Source: CAZSSM01 sp964609385
GTDB lineage: Bacteria > Planctomycetota > Planctomycetia > Isosphaerales > Isosphaeraceae
DNA length: 19,746 nt
Direction: 5' to 3'
Assembly (NCBI GenBank): GCA_964609385.1
Contig: CAZSSM010000109.1
Location: 1-19,746 of the forward strand
The first letter of the stretch is position 1. Each line of letters starts with the position of its first letter. Below, piece after piece: positions 1-6,166 of this stretch. A model generated the notes under the pieces. The model made no database searches and was not told the origin of the DNA. It was given only the letters and a program-made list of their open reading frames with translations. The translations under genes and the position numbers were made by a program.

Positions 1-492
1 GCCCAGGGACACCCGATCGGCAACAGTCGTTGTGAGGACGACAAGCTCGATGAGGCCAAGCGACTGCTCGAACTCGGCGCGGGCAAAATCCACCTGCCAG
101 TCGACCACCTGATCGCCACCTCACCCGAGGCCGACTCGACCACTCAGGTCGTGGCTGGCTCGGAAATCCCCGAGGGCTGGTTCGGCATGGACATCGGGCC
201 GGCCACCATCGAGGCCTATGCCAAGGTTCTCAGCACGGCCGGCACGGCGGTCTGGAACGGGCCGATGGGCAAGTTCGAGGACGAGCCGTTCCGGAACGGG
301 ACCCAGGGCCTCGCCCAAGCGATGGCTACCAGCCCAGCCGTCACCGCCATCGGCGGTGGTGAGACGGCCGAAGCCGTTCAGCAGTTCGGTGTGGCCGAGA
401 AGATGGATCATGTCTCCACCGGCGGTGGCGCGTTCCTGGAATCGCTCGAGGGCAAGGTCTTCAACGCCCTACGCGTGATCCCCGAGCGTTAA
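1..492 (+). CDS. pgk: Phosphoglycerate kinase, C-terminal part (5' end outside window)
   Basis: This is the glycolytic enzyme that transfers phosphate between 1,3-bisphosphoglycerate and ADP in the cytoplasm. The reading frame is open from base 1, so the gene starts upstream; 163 residues of the C-terminal, nucleotide-binding domain are visible. Recognisable family motifs are GMDIGPAT, WNGPMGKFE, the nucleotide-binding loop IGGGET and the terminal HVSTGGGAFLE. The loop carries Glu where GGGDT/S is more common; this is a mild variation and does not suggest loss of function. It ends with TAA 154 bp before rpe, and a two-part stem-loop lies in that gap. Identity is seen directly in the motifs; only the N-terminal half is unseen. 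Confidence 0.96.
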   Translation, partial: AQGHPIGNSRCEDDKLDEAKRLLELGAGKIHLPVDHLIATSPEADSTTQVVAGSEIPEGWFGMDIGPATIEAYAKVLSTAGTAVWNGPMGKFEDEPFRNGTQGLAQAMATSPAVTAIGGGETAEAVQQFGVAEKMDHVSTGGGAFLESLEGKVFNALRVIPER

Positions 493-530
493 ACTTCGGT
501 GAGTTTTGCCCTCATCCGCGTCAGACCCCG

Positions 531-577
531 TTCCGGGATCCCATTTCATCCCGCATAATAAAATGGTTGTCCCGGAA
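531..577 (+). other. Two-part stem-loop between pgk and rpe
   Basis: The outer arms TTCCGGGA (531-538) and TCCCGGAA (570-577) pair perfectly over 8 bp. Inside them CCATTT (541-546) pairs with AAATGG (561-566). A small internal loop separates the two stems and a 14-nt loop closes the structure. There is no T-run after it, so it is not a classic intrinsic terminator. It could be a processing or stability element that sets pgk and rpe levels apart, or a Rho-independent terminator of the tail-less kind. The pairing is seen in the sequence; any role is inferred. Confidence 0.5.
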
Positions 578-646
578 TCCTGATCGTTCGTCGGATGGCG
601 GCGATCGGGGCCCGAATCGATCGCCTCTCGACTTCGAAGACGCGTC

Positions 647-1336
647 ATGACTCGGCAACTGCGGCTTGAAGCCTGGGATCGCCTCGAGAATCCCCAGCTC
701 ACCCCTTCGCTCCTGGCCTGCGACTTTGGAGCGATGCAGGACGAGTTCAGTGCCCTCAGCCGGGCGGGTGTTCAGGCCGTCCATCTCGACGTGATGGACG
801 GTCAGTTTGTGCCCAACCTCACTTACGGACCGCCGGTTATCGCCCGTTGGCGCACTAAGACCGACTTGCCCTTCGATGCCCACCTGATGATTCGCGATCC
901 CGGCGCGTCTTTAGACGCTTATATCGAAGCCGGATGCGATCTGATCACGATTCATATTGAGGCGGTCCCCGAACCCACCGCGCTTCTGGAACGGATCCGA
1001 GCCGCCGGTCTTCGGGCCTGTTTAGCCCTAAACCCGCCCACGCCCGTGACTGAGGTCGAGCCGTGGCTCGATCGGGTCGATGGGATCTTGGTGATGAGCG
1101 TTAACCCGGGCTTCGGCGGCCAGAGTTTTCAAGAAGCGGTCCTGACCAAAGTCCGACGCATCCGCGAACTCCGGCCCAACTTGCCTCTCAACATCGACGG
1201 CGGGATCAATCCCCAGACTGCTGGTGCAGCCGTTCAGGCAGGGGCAACCCAGTTGGTGGCCGGTTCGGCGATCTTCCGTGAGGATGGCAATTATGCATTG
1301 GCGATGGCCGCGATCCGAGCCAGCTATGCGTCGTGA
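647..1336 (+). CDS. rpe: Ribulose-phosphate 3-epimerase
   Basis: It interconverts D-ribulose 5-phosphate and D-xylulose 5-phosphate in the pentose phosphate pathway or Calvin-type cycles, in the cytoplasm. The 229-residue TIM barrel has the usual family length. Metal and catalytic residues are visible: H46 and D48 in HLDVMDG, H79 in FDAHLM and D184 in NIDGG. The phosphate-binding region includes SVNPGFGGQ near 151-159 and the late GSAIF segment. The ATG at 647 gives a short N-terminal extension before LTPSLLACDF; no strong ribosome-binding site is seen. Its last 11 bases overlap the next gene, suggesting translational coupling with the degenerate phosphatase. The pgk gene upstream supports a central-carbon context. 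Confidence 0.95.
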   Translation: MTRQLRLEAWDRLENPQLTPSLLACDFGAMQDEFSALSRAGVQAVHLDVMDGQFVPNLTYGPPVIARWRTKTDLPFDAHLMIRDPGASLDAYIEAGCDLITIHIEAVPEPTALLERIRAAGLRACLALNPPTPVTEVEPWLDRVDGILVMSVNPGFGGQSFQEAVLTKVRRIRELRPNLPLNIDGGINPQTAGAAVQAGATQLVAGSAIFREDGNYALAMAAIRASYAS

Positions 1337-2042
1337 GCGATCTCGTAACGCCCTGGCGATCTCCTCGACCAGCCCGGCGTTGCCGTCAATCACCGCCGTC
1401 CCGGAGGCGACCGTCCCCGAGCTGATTCCTCGGAGCGGCGGCCTCTTTGGTCGAAGTCGCGCTCGGTCCCCTCAAACCTCCGTCGTCCTCATCCGACCCG
1501 GCGCCACCGTCTATGACGAGGAACACCGGATCTGCGGCTGCCTCGATCTGCCCCTCAGCGATCGGGGACTCCAGGAGGTCGGTCAACTGGCCGACCAACT
1601 CCGACGCCATGTCCTGGCCGACCTGTACAGCGGTCCCAGCCGCTGCGCTCTCCAGACCGCTGAGGGACTGGCACGGGTGCTTGGTCTCAAAGTCCGCGCC
1701 ATGGCTGAGTTGCGCAACCTCGATCATGGGCTCTGGCAAGGTCTCCAGGTCTCCGAGATTCAACGCCGCTGCCAAAAGCTTTTCAAACGCTGGCAGGAGA
1801 CGCCACGCTCGGTTTGTCCGCCCCAAGGCGAGTCGGTCGATGAGGCGATCCAACGGATCCGTCAGACCCTCCAGGCCGTCGTCAAACGACATCGGGGACA
1901 GACCATCGGCTTAGTCGTCGCCGAGCCGCTGGCCCAGATGATCGCCTGGATCCTCTCGCCCGATCATGATTTGGTCTTCAACGAAACCCGGCCATCGGGC
2001 ACCTTCGAGGTCATCACTGTCGCGGACACGCTCGGCGACTGA
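1326..2042 (+). CDS. Histidine-phosphatase (phosphoglycerate mutase-like) fold protein lacking both catalytic histidines
   Basis: This 238-residue protein has the histidine phosphatase superfamily layout: LIRPGAT (55-61), a DLPLSDRG segment (74-81), YSGPSRCALQTAE (101-113), and the acid-bearing MAELRNLDHGLWQG (126-139). The normal RHG nucleophile motif reads R57-P58-G59, so the phosphohistidine residue is proline. The usual VVSHGG near the C-terminus reads VVAEPL (197-202), so the second histidine is also gone. The conserved arginines (R57, R106) and the acid E128 remain. The first 50 residues are a low-complexity extension. The start is taken as the ATG at 1326, which overlaps the rpe stop; the frame is open further upstream but only as a shadow of rpe. 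It is probably a non-catalytic phosphoester-binding or regulatory protein. Function unknown. Confidence 0.82.
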   Translation: MRRERSRNALAISSTSPALPSITAVPEATVPELIPRSGGLFGRSRARSPQTSVVLIRPGATVYDEEHRICGCLDLPLSDRGLQEVGQLADQLRRHVLADLYSGPSRCALQTAEGLARVLGLKVRAMAELRNLDHGLWQGLQVSEIQRRCQKLFKRWQETPRSVCPPQGESVDEAIQRIRQTLQAVVKRHRGQTIGLVVAEPLAQMIAWILSPDHDLVFNETRPSGTFEVITVADTLGD

Positions 2043-2050
2043 CGCGGACC

Positions 2051-2063
2051 GCCCGGACCGGGC
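2051..2063. repeat. 13-bp palindrome GCCCGG-A-CCGGGC
   Basis: A perfect inverted repeat with a single central base lies 9 bases after the stop of the degenerate phosphatase gene and 111 bases before the accD start. The loop is too short for an RNA hairpin using the full stem. A G+C-rich sequence can produce this by chance, so it is recorded as a possible protein-binding or termination element only. Confidence 0.25.
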
Positions 2064-2158
2064 TCATCCCCTCAATTCTCAGACTTGGTGGGGTTGAAGC
2101 CGTCCTGCGACCGTCCGACACCCGAGCCCCGGTCCGATCATTCACTCGATCTAGTCTC

Positions 2159-2163
2159 AGGAG
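2159..2163 (+). promoter_or_regulatory. Shine-Dalgarno AGGAG for accD
   Basis: AGGAG sits 11 bases before the ATG at 2175. It supports that start over the TTG at 2085, which would add 30 residues that do not resemble AccD N-termini. Confidence 0.6.
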
Positions 2164-2174
2164 CCGACCCCGCT

Positions 2175-3038
2175 ATGTCGTCGCGGAGCAATTCCCGAGG
2201 CAGCCTCTGGCACGAACACTTCGAACCGAAGCGCGTCCCCGTCGGCGTCTGGACGCAGTGCGACCACTGCAACACCCGGCTCTTCGGTAAGGATGTTGAG
2301 CGCAATCTCAAAGTCTGCACCGCCTGTGGCCACCACTTCACCATCAACGCCCGCGAACGGATCGCCCAACTGATCGACGCCGACACGTTCGAGGAGTGGG
2401 CCACCGAACTGAGGTCGCTTAATCCGCTCAACTTCCGCGACCGCAAGGCGTACGATGAGCGGCTCCACGACGAACAGAAGCGGACCGGCCTCGACGAGGC
2501 GGCCATCGTCGGCCAGGGCTTCATCAAAGGGATCCGTGTCGCCCTCGGGGTCACCGATAGCAACTTCATCATGGGCAGCATGGGCTCAGTCGTCGGTGAG
2601 AAGCTGACCCGAATGATCGAACGGGCCACCACGTCACGACTGCCAGTGGTGATCGTCTCCGGATCGGGAGGCGGAGCCCGCATGCACGAGGGGATCCTCT
2701 CACTCATGCAGATGGCCAAGGTCTCGGCCGCCTTGGCCCGCCATCGGGAACGCGGCGCCCTCTACATCAGCGTGTTGACCAACCCAACCATGGGGGGCGT
2801 CGCGGCCAGCTTTGCCATGCTCGGCGACATCAATCTGGCCGAGCCTCGTGCCCTGATCGGATTCGCCGGACCCCGCGTCATCGCCCAGACTGTCCGGGTC
2901 CAACTGCCACAAGGCTTCCAAACCAGTGAATTCCTCAAGGAGCACGGGTTTATCGATCGGATCGTTGAGAGGCGCGATCTTCGGAGCGAGTTAGCCCAGT
3001 TGATCGATTATCTAACTCCAGCCGCCTCAACTGCCTGA
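2175..3038 (+). CDS. accD: Acetyl-CoA carboxylase carboxyltransferase subunit beta
   Basis: AccD pairs with AccA to move the carboxyl group from carboxybiotin on AccB to acetyl-CoA, the first step of fatty acid synthesis. The 287-residue length fits the family. The N-terminal zinc ribbon is complete, with C29, C32, C48 and C51 (CDHC and CTAC pairs). The crotonase-like carboxyltransferase core follows, including the FIMGSMGSVVGEK segment near 131-143, the glycine-rich SGSGGGARMHEG (162-173) that forms part of the CoA/oxyanion site, and TNPTMGGVAASFAMLGD (202-218). The ATG at 2175 is chosen because of the AGGAG upstream. No accA is in the window, so the subunits are encoded apart. The gene is followed by a 310-bp gap before lexA. 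Confidence 0.96.
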   Translation: MSSRSNSRGSLWHEHFEPKRVPVGVWTQCDHCNTRLFGKDVERNLKVCTACGHHFTINARERIAQLIDADTFEEWATELRSLNPLNFRDRKAYDERLHDEQKRTGLDEAAIVGQGFIKGIRVALGVTDSNFIMGSMGSVVGEKLTRMIERATTSRLPVVIVSGSGGGARMHEGILSLMQMAKVSAALARHRERGALYISVLTNPTMGGVAASFAMLGDINLAEPRALIGFAGPRVIAQTVRVQLPQGFQTSEFLKEHGFIDRIVERRDLRSELAQLIDYLTPAASTA

Positions 3039-3108
3039 CGACCCGGCATCAATCCAGACCCACTCCTTATCGTCAAGGTGCTCACCCGGCCGGATCCGAG
3101 TCCGAAGC

Positions 3109-3132
3109 GGGCATTTTTCCAAAAAAATGCCC
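3109..3132. terminator. Perfect 10-bp stem-loop after accD (possible terminator)
   Basis: GGGCATTTTT (3109-3118) pairs perfectly with AAAAATGCCC (3123-3132) around a CCAA loop. The A/T pairs are next to the loop and the G/C pairs at the base, the reverse of a strong intrinsic terminator, and no T-run follows on either strand. It may stop or stabilise the accD transcript or affect lexA. The structure is certain; the terminator role is a guess. Confidence 0.4.
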
Positions 3133-3159
3133 AAAATGTCCTCGCGTGCGCTAGACAAC

Positions 3160-3169
3160 CTGTGTACAG
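3160..3169. promoter_or_regulatory. Candidate LexA operator CTGTGTACAG
   Basis: CTGT-GT-ACAG is an inverted repeat with a two-base centre, 179 bases upstream of the lexA ATG. It shares half-site letters with the proteobacterial box but has a 2-base spacer instead of 8. Planctomycete LexA boxes cannot be assumed to match either model. It is listed because lexA genes are typically autoregulated and this is the clearest dyad in the gap. Confidence 0.25.
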
Positions 3170-3334
3170 TAGATCAAAGAGTCAGGTGGTGGTCGCCTGT
3201 ATGGGAGTCGTTGTTCACTTCCATTCCGATCCATCGTGATCCGTGCGTCCTCGTTCCGCACTGGCTTCATCGACCCATGCTGCATCATCAACTGTCAGAT
3301 CGGGTCGACGGGACCACGACGCATTCGCCGCATC

Positions 3335-3339
3335 GAGGA
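3335..3339 (+). promoter_or_regulatory. Shine-Dalgarno GAGGA for lexA
   Basis: GAGGA lies 9 bases before the ATG at 3349. It fixes that start over the in-frame ATG at 3127. Confidence 0.6.
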
Positions 3340-3348
3340 ACCGATCCC

Positions 3349-3978
3349 ATGACCGTCGACCTCGCGTCGTTGACCCCGCGCCAGCGTGAGATCTATCAGT
3401 TTATTCGAAGCAAAATCCAGGATCGTGGTTACGGGCCGACCGTCCGCGAGATCGGTAATGCTTTCGAGATCAAAAGCCCCAATGGAGTCATGTGCCACCT
3501 CAAGGCACTCCAAAAGAAGGGCTTGATCCACCGCGAGCCGAACATGTCGCGCGCAATTCAGTTGCTCCGCGAACCGGCCATGCCCCATTACGAATCACGC
3601 GACCAGAATGGTGGGCTGAAACTCTTCGGGCGCATCGCCGCGGGTCAACCCATCGAGGCGATCGAGGACTACGATGTTCTCGACTTCGACGATTGGCAGG
3701 CCGATGATCGTAAGTTCGCCCTCCAAGTCACCGGCGACTCGATGATCGAGGCCCACATCGACGATGGCGACTACGTGATCATCCGCCGTCAAGAGGAGGC
3801 CCGTGACGGACAGATCGTCGCGGTCCAGGACGATGAGGGTGAAGCAACCCTCAAAACTTACTTCCGCGAGAAGAACCGGGTTCGTCTGGAACCGGCCAAC
3901 CATCGGCTCAAACCGATCTATCGCGACAACGTGCAAATCCTCGGGGTGCTTGTCGGCGTCGTCCGCAAGTACGATTGA
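3349..3978 (+). CDS. lexA: LexA SOS repressor / S24 autoprotease
   Basis: LexA represses DNA-damage genes and cleaves itself when RecA filaments form. The 209-residue protein has the classical two-domain layout. An N-terminal winged helix (about 5-72) opens with LTPRQREIYQFI and contains GPTVREIGNAF. A linker follows, then the S24 protease domain. The cleavage site is A98-G99 in GRIAAGQPIEA, the nucleophile is S131 in TGDSMIEA and the general base is K169 in ATLKTYF. All elements needed for repression and self-cleavage are present. It stands between accD and rnhA, 173 bp ahead of rnhA. A dyad upstream may be its own operator. No other obvious SOS gene is in the window. Confidence 0.96.
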   Translation: MTVDLASLTPRQREIYQFIRSKIQDRGYGPTVREIGNAFEIKSPNGVMCHLKALQKKGLIHREPNMSRAIQLLREPAMPHYESRDQNGGLKLFGRIAAGQPIEAIEDYDVLDFDDWQADDRKFALQVTGDSMIEAHIDDGDYVIIRRQEEARDGQIVAVQDDEGEATLKTYFREKNRVRLEPANHRLKPIYRDNVQILGVLVGVVRKYD

Positions 3979-4137
3979 CCAATCGGGTCGAGGACATCAC
4001 GCTCGGATCTCTCGCCGATTGGGACCCGGCCCTCGTTTCGGATAACGGAGGTCGGGTCGTTTTGTTCATTCAGCCGCGAGACATCCCCGAGGGGCTCGAT
4101 TGTGGTTGGCCCTTCATGATGCGTCGGCATCGCCACC

Positions 4138-4143
4138 AAGGAG
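4138..4143 (+). promoter_or_regulatory. Shine-Dalgarno AAGGAG for rnhA
   Basis: AAGGAG precedes two tandem in-frame GTG codons at 4149 and 4152, with spacers of 5 and 8 bases. The second spacing is nearer the optimum and gives a 155-residue protein. The site also lies downstream of the in-frame ATG at 4116, which makes that start unlikely. Confidence 0.65.
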
Positions 4144-4151
4144 AAAGCGTG

Positions 4152-4619
4152 GTGTCTGAACCGACCGATCACGTTGAACTGTTCACTGACGGTGCCTGCA
4201 GCGGAAACCCGGGGCCCGGCGGTTGGGCTTTCATTCTCAAGCATGAGGCCAGCGGACAGACCAAAAAACTCTCTGGCTCCGATCCCGAAACCACCAATAA
4301 CCGCATGGAGTTGATGGGCGTCATCCAAGGACTGGCCATTCTCAAACGTCAATGTAGCGTTGATCTCTATACGGACAGTCAATATGTAGCCAAAGGGATC
4401 ACCGAGTATATGAAGGGCTGGAAGAGTCGAGGCTGGCAGCGTAAGGAAGGCCAGAAGCTCAAACCCGTTAAGAACGTCGAACTCTGGCAACGCCTCGACG
4501 AACTGCTCCAAAACCACGAGATCCGCGTCCACTATGTCCGGGGGCACTCCGGTCACACTGAGAACGAAGAATGTGATCGCATGGCCGTTGCCGCCTATCG
4601 GGTCCTCACCTCATCGTGA
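4152..4619 (+). CDS. rnhA: Ribonuclease HI
   Basis: RNase HI cuts the RNA strand of RNA:DNA hybrids and removes R-loops and primer RNA. Using the GTG at 4152 the product is 155 residues, the same length as the E. coli enzyme. The four metal-binding acids are D13 (FTDGACSGNPGPGGW), E53 (NNRMELMG), D75 (YTDSQYV) and D142 (NEECDRMA). The catalytic-loop H132 is present in VRGHSGHTEN. The basic handle region, KGWKSRGWQRKEGQKLKP, is also present near 88-105, so this is the RNase HI type that binds hybrids through a handle. The frame stays open upstream, but that extension precedes the Shine-Dalgarno and looks non-coding. The 3' end overlaps the convergent transporter gene by 25 bp. Confidence 0.95.
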   Translation: MSEPTDHVELFTDGACSGNPGPGGWAFILKHEASGQTKKLSGSDPETTNNRMELMGVIQGLAILKRQCSVDLYTDSQYVAKGITEYMKGWKSRGWQRKEGQKLKPVKNVELWQRLDELLQNHEIRVHYVRGHSGHTENEECDRMAVAAYRVLTSS

Positions 4620-5635
4620 TCGGAGCGAATCGGGACGGCCTCGACTCCTAAAACCGGCTCAACGTTCCGATCGCCATCGATTGCGGGAACGACCGACTCG
4701 TTCGGTTCCTGAGAGCGTTCCGCTTGATCTGTCATCCGGGCGCGCATCGAGGACGTGCTCGACAGGTAGATCCCCGTGCCGACGAGGCCTCCGCCGATGA
4801 TCAGTTCCCAGGTCAGCTCCTCACCAAGCACAAGCTTGCCCAGGCCCACGCCGAACAGCGGGGTCAAGAACGCCAATGGGGCCAACTGACTGGCAGGATG
4901 CCGTCGGAGCAGCAAGAACCACAACGTAAAGCAGAGAAACGAGACCACCACACCCATATATAATAATCCACCGATCGCCGAATGGCTCAACTGAGCACTC
5001 GACCAATCTTCGCTCACCAGGCTGACCATTAGACAGATCGGGACCGCCAGCATCGATTGGTTGAACAACAGCGTCGTCGGTGGAATGTAGGGGAACGTCA
5101 TCTTCTGCGCAACGGTCTGGATGGCGAACACGATCCCAGCCAGGATCACGACAAGGTCGCCCACCCAACCACCTCCCGTGCGGAGAGGTTCGATCAGCAA
5201 GACGGCGATACCAAAGGAGGCTGAGCCTAGTCCGACCCATCCACGAATCCCCATCCGCTCATGGAGGACGATCCAAGCCAATGGCGCAGCGATTAACGGA
5301 TGGATGTTGATGAAGACCGAGGACCGGCCAGCCAGACTGTGCGCCGTCCCCCAGTTGAAGGTCATGATCTGACAGGCAGCCAGGAGGGCATGGATCCCGA
5401 GCAGTCCCCAATAGGGGCGCGCCACCCAGAGCGGACTGCGGGCCCGAAGACAAACCAAGCCGATGAACGGGGCGGCTAACAGGAACCGAGCCATCGCGCA
5501 GGCCAGCGGGGGCACGTCGGGATCGACGAACTTGACCGCAACGGTGTTCCCTCCCCAGAGCGCGCAGCAGAAGACGGCCACAGCGAATCCCGGCAAGTCC
5601 AGGGGATGTGACGCGTTGGCTTGGAGATGAGACAT
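4595..5635 (-). CDS. EamA/DMT-family membrane transporter
   Basis: A 346-residue polytopic inner-membrane protein with two EamA repeats and about ten hydrophobic helices. The first repeat begins at VAVFCCALWGGNTVAVKF (residues about 19-36), where the ALWGGN motif is typical of drug/metabolite transporters. The second repeat begins near VILAGIVFAIQTVAQK, about residue 163. A conserved-looking LGEELTWELIIGGGLVGTGIYL occurs in the last helices. EamA proteins export amino acids, nucleobases or other metabolites, but the substrate cannot be read from sequence. The last 45 or so residues are a polar tail and reach into the 3' end of rnhA on the other strand. The ATG at 5635 (reverse strand) is chosen because the first helix follows closely. 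Confidence 0.88.
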   Translation of the reverse strand: MSHLQANASHPLDLPGFAVAVFCCALWGGNTVAVKFVDPDVPPLACAMARFLLAAPFIGLVCLRARSPLWVARPYWGLLGIHALLAACQIMTFNWGTAHSLAGRSSVFINIHPLIAAPLAWIVLHERMGIRGWVGLGSASFGIAVLLIEPLRTGGGWVGDLVVILAGIVFAIQTVAQKMTFPYIPPTTLLFNQSMLAVPICLMVSLVSEDWSSAQLSHSAIGGLLYMGVVVSFLCFTLWFLLLRRHPASQLAPLAFLTPLFGVGLGKLVLGEELTWELIIGGGLVGTGIYLSSTSSMRARMTDQAERSQEPNESVVPAIDGDRNVEPVLGVEAVPIRSDHDEVRTR

Positions 5636-5840
5636 GGCTCTCGAATCCTTGATAGTCGGGCTGGAGGGACCGTCCGCGATGGAACCAGTGTCGGCTGTGG
5701 CCTGCCGACGGTCGACCCGGACGGGGCTTCGTTGTTATAGAGGATCGCCGACTTGATTCGCGATGCTCGAGCACGGATCACACCCAATATCTGCGACGCT
5801 CTGCTCTCCTCGTCGGTTCGACGACTCAGACCGTCTCGCT

Positions 5841-5854
5841 GACAACGGATTGTC
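5841..5854. repeat. Dyad GACAA-N4-TTGTC
   Basis: Perfect 5-bp inverted repeat around CGGA in the transporter/moxR intergenic region. It shares both half-sites with the palindrome at 6066-6075, so the pair may be binding sites for one regulator. Short dyads of this size also arise by chance. Confidence 0.25.
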
Positions 5855-6065
5855 GGTACGAGAAGGGACGATTTGGGAGTTCGTTATCTCACCCAATCAG
5901 AATGTCCCCATGCGCTCGTGTGCCCTTTGAGCACAAGACGTTACGTTCAGAGACTGAAGGACGACCCAGCGCTTGGTTCCCCTGGATGAGCCGAATGACG
6001 ATGCAGGCGTACGTGGTAACCCCTTGCGAGTCCGACATTCGTCGGCTATAACGTCGCCACCCCAA

Positions 6066-6075
6066 GACAATTGTC
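6066..6075. promoter_or_regulatory. Palindrome GACAATTGTC upstream of moxR
   Basis: A perfect 10-bp palindrome 91 bases upstream of the MoxR start, in the expected promoter zone of the operon. The same half-sites recur 225 bases further upstream with a 4-base spacer. It is a possible operator for the operon; no regulator gene sits next to it. Confidence 0.3.
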
Positions 6076-6166
6076 ACAGTAGTCATCGCTGGGGTCATCA
6101 GGAACGGCGGATCAGCATCACGACATCGCCTAAACACTCATACGGTCCGTTGAGGGAGCCCAAGCG

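Larger units (their letters stand above)
3039..3348. other. Intergenic region between accD and lexA, probable lexA promoter region
   Basis: These 310 bases hold a perfect 10-bp stem-loop (3109-3132) and a near-palindrome CTGTGTACAG (3160-3169). The frame of lexA remains open back to an ATG at 3127, but the 74 residues it would add (rich in His, Trp and Arg) do not resemble a LexA N-terminus. I treat them as untranslated. LexA genes are usually autoregulated, so an operator is expected here, but none of the textbook boxes (CTGT-N8-ACAG or GAAC-N4-GTTC) is present in exact form. Confidence 0.5.
5636..6166. other. Divergent intergenic region between the EamA transporter and the MoxR operon
   Basis: These 531 bases must carry the promoters for both flanking genes. 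Short open frames on both strands (up to about 82 codons) show arginine-rich or mixed composition and no recognisable family, so I do not call a gene. Two related dyads are present: GACAA-CGGA-TTGTC at 5841-5854 and GACAATTGTC at 6066-6075. A TATAAC-like hexamer lies on the minus strand at about 5737-5742, with no good -35 partner. The moxR Shine-Dalgarno (GGGAG) is at 6154-6158. Confidence 0.5.

Noticed and set aside
3127..3348. N-terminal extension of LexA by 74 residues from an upstream ATG
   Set aside because: The extension has no LexA-like sequence, the ATG lies in a hairpin arm, and a good Shine-Dalgarno precedes the ATG at 3349, which gives the normal family length.
3975..4151. RNase HI extension upstream of the GTG at 4152
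   Set aside because: The chosen start has AAGGAG at 8 bases and gives exactly the family length; the extra residues show no similarity to RNase H or to the hybrid-binding domain found in some RNases H.
3918..4556. 212-codon minus-strand open frame across lexA/rnhA
   Set aside because: Antisense to the well-defined rnhA gene, whose catalytic residues are all present on the plus strand.
5889..6137. Possible small gene of 82 codons on the minus strand upstream of moxR
   Set aside because: No Shine-Dalgarno, no family resemblance, and composition typical of random frames in this DNA.
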